From Oscarella lobularis (taxonomy: Eukaryota; Porifera; Homoscleromorpha; Homosclerophorida; Oscarellidae), in the NCBI RefSeq assembly GCF_947507565.1, contig NC_089186.1, forward strand, positions 2,480,001 through 2,544,000: a stretch of 64,000 nucleotides of DNA. The letters are read 5' to 3'. Positions 55,406-64,000 of this stretch are shown piece by piece. Within the stretch, counting starts at the first letter, position 1. Every line of letters starts with the position of its first letter. The position numbers were made by a program, and so were the translations under genes. Below the pieces are notes generated by a model. That model had not been told where the DNA came from. It was given only the letters and a program-made list of their open reading frames with translations, and searched no databases.

Positions 55406-58400
55406 TTACTCTGTTTTAAATAAAGCCGCCCATTCGGTCACTGTCAAGTTGCAAGCGCCTCCTAGTTCCTGCCTATCAAACGACACCGAAATAATAAATA
55501 CTAAATTTCTACTCTATGCGTACTTTTTGGCGTTTGGTGACGGTTTCCTGCGCAGAAGTGCGTGCATTCGATCCTCTACTGTATCCTGAATGTAGAAACG
55601 ATGGACGAATGTTGGTCTAGGGGCGATCGAATGCTCTAGGGCGAAAAAATCAATAACTAATCTTACTTTGTCTGGCCAATTCGATGAACGCGTCCAATAG
55701 CTTGTAATTCGTTTGCAGTATTCAGAGCCGGCTCAACTAGAATAACGTGCGTCGCTTCGATGATGTTGAGCCCGTTTGCGCCCGAATGCAAAGGCAAGAG
55801 AAGAACGTTTACATCCTCACTCTCTTTGAACTCGGTCAAGAAAGACTATTCAAAATTAAAATAGGGTCAGTTTAGAGGTAATAATGTTTGGAACGCCTAC
55901 TTGAAAAGTGCTTTTTTTATTAATTAATCGATGCGATATGCTGTTCTTTGTAAGCGCCGTAGAAAGAATTCCCAAGACGGACTGCCACTAAAGGGAGAAA
56001 GCTTCTAAAGGGGGCTCCTCTACCTTACTACATGTACAATACCGTAGAAAATACAAGAGTCTTCGCCTCGGCGTCATCCTCTCGTATTTCCATCAAACAA
56101 CGAACCACGGCATTAACTTTAGCAGAGTGATTTCCCTATGATATAACCTTGGCCCCTATCTACCCGTAGTGGGGGTCCCTCTTACCTCAACCTCAGGAAT
56201 AGCGTCGTCATTCGCCACGGGGTTCACTCTGACGAACGTCACAGCGTCGCTTCGCGTCAATTGACGACAGAGCGGACATCGGAGAATGCGACCGTGCGTG
56301 TGCGTCGCCACGGCAACGGGTCTCGACATGACGGCACAGCACGAAGAACAGACCGAATGACCGCACGTCATAACAGCCCACTAAAAAAATTCCTAACTAA
56401 AACTAAAAACGGAAAATACTCGATTTTTTTACCTCGACTCCTAGTTCTGATCTACAGACGGGACAAGGGGCTCTATTGATCTCTTCGATTTCTTCCTGAC
56501 TAGCCGAAAGCGTGTCGAGATAACTACGATGTCCTAGTGACGTTCTCAAAAGCTCTTGACCCGAAACTAATTCCGCTTCGAATCGCATTTGATATAAAAT
56601 AATCTATTAGGAAACGTCGTTTTTTTTGGAGGAGGGGGAAAGAGGATTTAATTAATATTGATTTTTTTACTTCGTCTCGTTCTATTATCGAGGCGTCACG
56701 TGGTTGGGTTAGGGGCTCATCAGACGAACGAAAACGAAGGCGTGTTTTCGACATCGCGAGTTCGTCGTACCCGGAAACGCGTTCCGAAAGAGCGACCCAT
56801 AATCGTCTCAAAATCTGAACGCGACACGGTTCACATTCTAATTAATAAAGCCACGCCCCCGCCGCGAATACCTTGAATTCTTTTTTGAGAGTGTCGAATA
56901 GTTGCAAGTGAAGTCTTCCCTGTTCGATTACTTCTTCGGAAACATCATCATTTGATTCTATAAAAATTTTTTCACGGGGGTTTTAGATATTAATTTTTGA
57001 GCGTACGGATGTTTCTGGCCATAGAGAACAACGTTTTTAGAATTTTTTCGATTTCGCTGTCAGCCCACGTCTGTCGACCTTCCGTTTCATCATCATCTTC
57101 TTCTTGATTTTCTTGATCTTCTTCCGGAAAGAGGTCCTCTTCGACGTCACCGCGATGGCTGAAGGAAAGATGAAGCCTCCCCCAATAAACGATTAATTAA
57201 AATACTCACGTGACTGCCTGTTGGGTTTTGGAAAATAGAGCAGCTTCGTAAGCCTTTATGATTTCCTCAACGTGACAAACGGTGCATCTTTGCAGAGATC
57301 GAGTCAAAGATAGTCTTATTATTATTATTATTGATGATTTTTCGTACCTTGGTCTATGTTCGCTTGGCGTGGGTCTCAAGTGGCATGCAGCTGCTACGTG
57401 GACTTCCTCTTCGGTTAGCTTAGAGCGCGTTAATTCGTCAATGCTCTTTATGACGTCACGCCGACAGGACTACGTTTCAGAGCGGCGACGTCACTTGTAT
57501 TACTATACGAATCAACTATTCGTTCGTACTTGAATTTTGTCTAGTCCGGTTAGAAGAACGTAGGAAAGACCGGCCGAATTAACGAATCTATTAAAGCGTG
57601 ACGTCACAATGGGTACACCATTGTGACGTAGTTTACCTCTCTGCCAACGAAGATCCCTCGCGGTTTCTTCCGCTGATTTGCGCTTCGTTTAGAATCAAGC
57701 GAATGCTTGTCACAGCTTGACCGTCCATGTTGTAGAGTTCAAGCACCTGAATGACGTCACTCCACCAGCTAACGTCATGACCAATCTGAAAGAAAGAAAG
57801 AAAGAAAGAACTAGACACTATCAATGAATAGGAGGGGGTTTGATACCCTTTCTTCACATTCCTCAACCGCCTTTTTCTGCGTATCCCAGTTCGTTTCCTC
57901 GGACGATAGTCTAGCGTTGAATCGCGAAAGGAATTCCTCTTCCAGGCCCTCCAGCTAAAAGACCCTGAGACCTCAAAACAATGACGTCACGCGCTATAGT
58001 ACCTCCTCAGCAATGTTATCGTCAGACAAGGCTCGACTGCACGTGGAATCGTTCACGTTGAGAAGTTCAGACAGATTATAAAGCGTGTGAATTTTCTAAA
58101 TCAATAACTCAATAAGTATTAATTAATTAAGTTCCCCCCAAAGCACGTTACCTGAGTCAAATCGGTTTCCACAGTGGAACCGTGCTCTTTCCACGAACTA
58201 ATCGCCTCGCGATATTTATCAACGGCAAGAGAAATCTATAATCACGTGACACCCAATTTAAATAAATTCTATAAGATATCGCCTACGTTTCCCGCTAGAG
58301 CATGAAGAGCAGCGAGACCTAGAATTTAAGATTAAAATGATTTTATACAATAACTTCCGGGATACCGTTTAGTGCAAATATAATTTGCCGGTGTCCATCT

Positions 58401-61065
58401 CGACATTCTCTAGTCGTTCTCGCGATCATTGTCTCAAGCAATTGCTCCATAGTCATCGTACTTTAATTAAATTATTAATTTAATTTAATTAGCGAGCGTG
58501 GTTCGAGTGACCGACTTTCGACTCAGTAATCCGGGCATATCGCGATGTACGACCATTTGAGGATGACAACAAGCGAGTCTCAGACGATATAAGGGACCCA
58601 GCATCTATACAGGGGTTACCTCTAATCCCATGATGCCTTATAATTATTCTCTTTTATTCCCCTACCTTTTTTACTGTGGCTGTTCTTAGGGAACTAAGGC
58701 TCGCCTCAGCGTCTGCGTGGCCGCGTATCATCTATAGTATTTATTGGACTTATTTAATTATTTTTCATTGTGTAGCAAAACTTACTCGTTCCGCTTGCAG
58801 TGAACACGATTCTTGTTCTCGTTGATAGAAGAAGGCTTCCAGTGACGAAAACGACAGCCACTTTTCCTCCTCCGTCTGAGGTGGAACGCCAAGCTGCACA
58901 CACAGAAAAAATAAGTAATAATAAATAAATAATAATTTATCTATTACTTCATCAAGGACGTCTTGTTTCAGAGTACGCCAAAATAATTGCTTGAGAATGT
59001 CAACCAATGGACGAGCGTTCTTCTCGCGGACATACGGGTCATAGAGCAAGCGTTTCCATAGCGATTTCTCGCAGTAGGGTTGAACGCCAAGAAATAAAAG
59101 TAACCCATATATATCTTGAAGAAAAACGGCTCGCGGGAATAAATGATAATGTTGCTATGGTTACCTTCGGGACCTTGCTGGATTGGAGTACCCGTAACGC
59201 ACCAACGATTTACAGCGTGAAGTCGTTTCGTCATGAGAGCCGCCTAAAAATATATACAGAGAGTCATTTTTTATATGAGACTATGTAGCTACTTTTGCGC
59301 TTGTGCTTTCGACCATCTGAGCTTCGTCTAAACATATCTGAAAAATTATGTTTTTTAGATATGTATTTATATTTTTTGAGATTTCTTTTTGACTCACTCT
59401 CCACCATTTGACGGCGGGTAGTGGACTCAATTTAACGACGTATCGTTTACTGTGGCGAATATTGTGCCCTTCCTTACCTAAGCCCAAGTAAAAATAGTCT
59501 AATTCCCCCCTCCCTTATAAAACGTTCCCTTTTCTCACCGTAGGCGACGTCAGCGTGACGAAATTCGCTTCTCAGCGTCTCATACGTCACAATGACGACA
59601 TCAAAGCCAGCCAATTGATATGGACTAATGAAGCCATCTTGAACAACTCCATTGTAGATAGTGTAGCGTAGTTTGCCAGGCTGAACGTGCTTCTCAATTT
59701 CCTGCTTCCATTGCATAGCAATGGAATGCGGCGAAACAACCAAAGTCGTGGGACTCGCTATGGGTTCCTCCACCCCCAAAATAAATATAAATCTCATTGA
59801 TTTATTAATAAAAACTTACTGCCTTTGTCCAGCATCTCGGACAAACAAATTCGCTTTTCCAAAGTGCCCATTTGACGCAGCGAAAATGATGCCATTGATG
59901 ACAACAGAGACATTGTATCCAATTTTGAAGGGGACAACCCTCTCGCGTCGATGCCCCACATACGCAATTAATCACGTGGTTATTATCTTCCCAGTCGCAC
60001 TGTTCGTCGCTAGGGAGAACCGGACGTTGAGCGGAAGCGGATATACGGGGACAGGGATTGGAGAGAATGAGGGAAAGAATTTCGATTGTTTTTCCGAGAC
60101 CCATTTCATCAGCTAGGATACCACCAGGAGGAAATATTTCAAAAGGCGGTGAACTTTGATCCTTTGAAAAACTGAGGAAAAATTAATAAAACAATACTAA
60201 TTAAATATTTACTGACGTTTTAGTTATTGTGTCGAAGTAGAGTTTGGAATTGTCTTTCAGTTTGATTTCTCTCCAAGACGGAAGTAGACCTGATATAGAG
60301 TAAAGGAGACTATTAATATATAAGTGTTTCTTAGCTACTTTTTGATTCTTTTTGCTCTCTCTCTAGCATCCATTCCAACGCTTGCTTTTGATATGATCTC
60401 AACGTTGGTATCAATTCCGCGGGGACTAGAGCGTCATTGGGAATTTTACGCGTTTCCTGATTGGATAGGACTATTTCGTATAATCCATCCACGTCGCCCG
60501 GGGCAACCAAATGTGGCGATTCGTAAACTAAGGAAAACTTTTAGCTACGATTTTTTGATTGAATTTACTTACAATTTGACGTCAGATCTGGCATGAAATG
60601 AAAAATTACGAGTTGGAATTTTTCGTGAATGTCTCTCCTTTTCAAATTCAATTCTTTTCGATTTAGCAAAACGTCGACGAAAACGATGTTATTTCGATTC
60701 GCTTCGATTTTTAGTTGGATGATGTTTTGATGTTCGAGCCAGCATATCGCTGAAACGACGTCGTTTGTCGTCGATTCGTCGTCGAAGGCGATTACAGGGA
60801 GTGCCGTAACAATGGACGCATTGTGGAGCCGTAACTCTGCTCCGTTTTCTTCGTTCGACGCCAAATCGATGGAATCGTACGACGAAATGTCGCCGATTGT
60901 GTTCTCGAATAAGAGTTGTCCGATTGCGCACTCTGTTTCGATGTTTTCCGACGTTTGCGAGTGAACGCGAGCGAAGGGCGATTCGATTTTGGCTCGTTTC
61001 GAAGCCAATTGCTCGCTCTCGACTCTAGTCAATAATTCTCATCGTTTTGCAGACGCTCTTTTCAT
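55406..61065 (-). CDS. SHPRH: SHPRH-like SNF2 helicase / RING E3 ligase
   Basis: SHPRH polyubiquitinates PCNA and remodels nucleosomes. Helicase motif I is [18 protein letters not shown]. The PHD finger is [20 protein letters not shown] and [24 protein letters not shown]. Further blocks are [60 protein letters not shown] and [20 protein letters not shown] (DEAQ box). [18 protein letters not shown] is motif III. The RING is split over exons: CPVCRSELG, then [20 protein letters not shown] and [10 protein letters not shown]. The helicase C lobe and the tail [18 protein letters not shown] end it. Only about twenty residues separate motif I from the PHD, so the linker-histone-like domain of vertebrate SHPRH is missing. 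Start (61065) is tentative because it needs a 30-bp first intron. Confidence 0.9.
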
Positions 61066-61331
61066 TCGCCTTGCCTTGAGACTAAGCTAGAGGCGGAGCG
61101 ACGACGTTCTGCATGTTCGAGCCGGTGCATCTTCCAAAATGATAGAGCGCATGCCCACGCGCAAGCCTACAGTATCACGATCGATTACGTGTAAACTTTC
61201 ATTCATTGGACCACGCCTCCAAGCTGGAGTAATCCAGCTCTTGACCACGCCTCGAAACCAGTGACAAAAACGTATAACAAAATTGGTTGATTAAAAATAG
61301 GAATTCCTGACAGCGAAAAAACGCCCAACTT
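61066..61331. promoter_or_regulatory. Spacer between ROCO-Death gene 3' end and SHPRH 5' end
   Basis: Tandem orientation (both minus). No exon is seen. An AGAGCGCATGCCCACGCGC stretch near 61146-61164 resembles half of an NRF1-like site. Confidence 0.35.
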
Positions 61332-64000
61332 CTACTGACCGCTGAGCTCATTGAATTTCTTTTTTATAGCTCTTCGGCTGATGTCACAAAACTCTCTAAA
61401 CGCACATAGAAGCTGGCCCACTGTCGACGACGTTGATTGCTTTTTCCACAGCTCCAGAACCTTGAACATACGAGAGAAGTTCTCGCGAGTGAATTCGCCA
61501 ATGTCCTTTCGATCGTTCAAGCTAATATCGAGAGCAATAGCAAGAGTTTCCCATTTCGATCCGTCGATAGAAGCACATGCTTTCATCAACGCATTGGACA
61601 CGGGCTCGTCATCAGCGGGAAAAGGGCCTAAATAAAGAATAATAGAAAAAGAATTTTCAAAGGTGCGAATACCTGAAGGAAACTCGATTTCAGGTGCAAG
61701 GATGACTAAGTCTCTGATGCAAATATCGTTATCTCCTTCTGGACGAATGGAAAGTATCTTGTGATCGAGAGAGCTGCCACTGACTTTCTGATCGACTTCC
61801 CTTGATGAATAAACAGCCGGGTCAGAATTGAGTTGTTTCAGATGAGAACTGTCCAGATAGAACCAGTCGAGAATGACTCCAGGACTTCGTTCGTCGCATA
61901 CGTCAGCGATCATTGACTTGAGCTCGTCGAGGAATTCCTTCGCGACGGCTTCACAGTCGTCTTTGCTCGCCCAGCGAAGGACGACGTCGATGCAGTGATG
62001 CCCTTTCTTTACGCCCATTGTGATGAGACACTGGATCAATCTGCTACCGACGATCTTTATTAATCTGATGCCGTCTTTCCATACGATATGGCTGACGTTA
62101 TCCATGCGAAAGCAGCGAGACTGGAGAATGACGAATGACGACGGCGAGATGATGTCGACCGACTCAGCGCACTCGTATCGTTGGCCACGATATACGTTAA
62201 ACGTCGAATCTTCAATCCAAGCGTTGGCCGGAATTTCATCGTTAAGAAGAGCAGTAATCTGATACATTCCTTCTTCGAGGCGAATGCACAGTTCGAGGTG
62301 GCGAAGAACTTTGATTGCTTCGTCTGCTGCCACCACGAATGGAGACGGAGTGCCTTTCTTACTCAGATAGCTTTCGAATGTTCCCAGGGCGGATTCAATG
62401 TCTTCCTTTGACACTTTGCCGAATTTTTCACGCGGCAGGCTGACGGGGAACCAGTCCGGTGCGAGAAGAGGACCGATGACGTTGCGACAAAGCCAGACGG
62501 GTCGAACGCAAATACGATCACCCAGATTAATTATCTACATCAAAAGAATTAAAATAAATACTCATAAATATTTACTTACTATTCCGGATGACTCAAGATA
62601 TTCGACGGCGACCTTTTTCTCGTCTTTGTTCAAAGTGATGCCGACCTCTTTAGCGACCCACTTCTCAAATTCGTCCCTCGTCAGAAAATAGGCCAATGGA
62701 CTCTTTCTCTTCACGTCGGGAAGAGAAAGATACTCTTCAATAGCGTGGCACAGTTTGGGAACACCATCCGCCGTCTGCGTACAGAAATCACTCGAGTGAA
62801 CAAAGTGACTTCTCCGCTATTTACCTTGAGCACTTCTTCGCGAATTCTTTTCATTTTTTCTCGGCAGTCCTTCATGCAATCCGATTGGCTCTTGCTGCAA
62901 TCCATTTCGATCACGTGTGAAATGTCAAACGTCTTTTGGAATTTTTCCTGAAGAAGTTTTGCAACTTGTTCCAGCTTGACGCATACTTTGAATCCCGGCT
63001 CCTTATTAAAACCAATGAGATTGAAGATGACGACAAGATGAATGAGCGATTTTTCGTCAGACAAACGCGTTCTCATTGAAGCTTTCGTGAACGCACACCA
63101 AAATTGTCCTTCTTCTAAAAGACGACGAATTGTTTCTGATGAAACCTTTCCTCGAATTGGAAGAACGAGAGTAAACACTGTATTGGACTTTTGAAAGAAG
63201 AGCCCATGTGCGCTGTGGAATGTGGGTTGGGCACCAAAGTCCCACCACGATCCTTTGCCAACTTCCTCATTTTCACAATTATGGATATCAACCCCGGGTG
63301 TACGATCTTCATCTTTTGGTGGGGGTTCATTGAGTTGAAGAAGAGAATTCACCAACGTCGTTTTTCCCGCCTTTTCGCTGCCAACTACGCAGAATTTAAT
63401 CGAATCCGGACGAACTTTTTCTCTTTGTTGAAGAACGGAAAATCGAGCGGCATCCTATTAAAATAATTACATACGGGAACTGAATCAAAATGATGACGTA
63501 CGTAATGCTGTCGAAGGAGAGCTCTTGTTTCACCTTTTTCGGCCACCTCATAAGGCGTCTTTCCGTTCTTAAATTCACGTTAATAAATTCTTTTTCAATT
63601 TAGAATGAAAACACATCACCTTGTCCTGACACGTGACGTCACAACCCTTCTCAATCAATAGATCAATAATTGACTTGTCTACGCCTCTCTTTGCGGCCAT
63701 ATGCAATGCATTTTGTTTGTTCTACAAATACTTGAATGGAGAACGAGTGAGGAACAAGAATTCTGACTAACCTTGTCTGTGGCAGAAAGATCAGCTCCTA
63801 ACTTGACAAGATATCGAAGAACATCTTTCACTTCATCATCTTCACACTCTGAGTAGTGATCGATGGCATGAAACAAAGCCGTTTTCCCTTCCTGAATAAA
63901 AAAGACGGCAATTTGTAGATTGAATTTGTAGCAAATAAACAACATCTCACGTGATCTTTTGCTTGACAGTTTGCTCCTTTTTCACCCAAGTAGCGAACTT
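61332..64000 (-). CDS. Ankyrin-ROC-COR-Death protein, DAPK-like without visible kinase (copy E4), runs off right edge
   Basis: This is the best-preserved member of the family in the window. From the right edge come ankyrin repeats (GKTALFHAIDHYSECEDDEV...VLRYLVKLGADLSATDK; KQNALHMAAKRGVDKSIIDL; GKTPYEVAEKGETRALLRQH). The ROC GTPase follows, with P-loop FCVVGSEKAGKTTLVNSLLQ, switch-like GSWWDFGAQPTFHSAHGLFF and HLVVIFNLIGFNKEPGFK. COR follows (LCRNVIGPLLAPDWFPVSLP, FNVYRGQRYECAESVDIISP, SPGVILDWFYLDSSHLKQLN). The C-terminal Death domain is ACASIDGSKWETLAIALDIS...STVGQLLCAFREFCDISRRA. A 45-bp intron near 61628-61672 happens to be open and must be removed. DAPK1 shares Ank-ROC-COR-Death. Whether a kinase lies upstream cannot be seen. 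Function inferred: GTP-regulated death-fold signalling scaffold. Confidence 0.82.

Noticed and set aside
1-64000. tRNA and snRNA genes
   Set aside because: No cloverleaf with matching A and B boxes and no recognisable U-RNA sequence was found by eye; this does not exclude diverged ones.

Overview
The window is nuclear DNA from an early-branching animal, most likely a sponge. I favour a homoscleromorph-like one on compactness and gene content, but this is inference. The protein-coding genes are orthologues of animal genes (CDK5RAP3, TFCP2, ATXN7L3, AGMO, LMLN, IAH1, DNAJC9, STARD3, UBXN4, VPS16, LASP, SHPRH), each cut by many GT-AG introns of only about 36-60 bp. Intergenic spacers are often 50-150 bp, with several divergent gene pairs. 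Gene models below were built by eye from reading frame, splice signals and remembered family similarity. Spans run from start codon to stop codon and include introns.

Left part (1-18.4 kb): CDK5RAP3 (minus, cut by the window edge), the CP2-family factor TFCP2 (plus), the SAGA deubiquitinase subunit ATXN7L3 (minus), then a head-to-tail cluster of four alkylglycerol monooxygenase (AGMO) copies, all minus. The first AGMO copy is broken by a 4-kb simple repeat array (about 7.55-11.59 kb). Beyond the array lies a duplicate of the ATXN7L3 5' end, so ATXN7L3-5' plus AGMO was duplicated as a block. A GPATCH8/ZNF804-like zinc-finger gene starts 49 bp from the last AGMO copy and runs into an assembly gap (18418-18617).

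Accessory part (18.6-25.7 kb): a decaying cluster of DAPK-like ankyrin-ROC-COR-Death genes. It holds a C-terminal half, a deletion derivative hit by a MITE, and a long copy that has lost its P-loop and its COR/Death end. Two broken 5' ends of the transporter SLC12A8 are interleaved. A better preserved member of the family closes the window on the minus strand (61.3-64 kb).

Compact housekeeping part (25.8-42.5 kb): a SKICH-type autophagy-receptor-like gene, leishmanolysin-like LMLN, esterase IAH1, DNAJC9 with an AT-hook tail, STARD3, UBXN4, an eh1-bearing homeobox gene, a secreted acetoacetate-decarboxylase-like protein and VPS16. One VPS16 intron is swollen by a hairpin and a 103-bp minisatellite.

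Receptor part (43-54 kb): a semaphorin-like receptor with the order Sema-PSI-about ten FN3-TM, then an Ig/FN3 receptor with tyrosine and SH3-ligand motifs. An array of short palindromes lies between them. LASP (LIM-SH3) and SHPRH (SNF2-PHD-RING) follow on the minus strand.

Themes worth attention are membrane-lipid proteins (AGMO x4, STARD3, IAH1, broken SLC12A8), ubiquitin/ER quality control (UBXN4, CDK5RAP3, SHPRH, ATXN7L3) and adhesion/guidance receptors. The 8-mer TGACGTCA also recurs far more often than chance through introns and exons.
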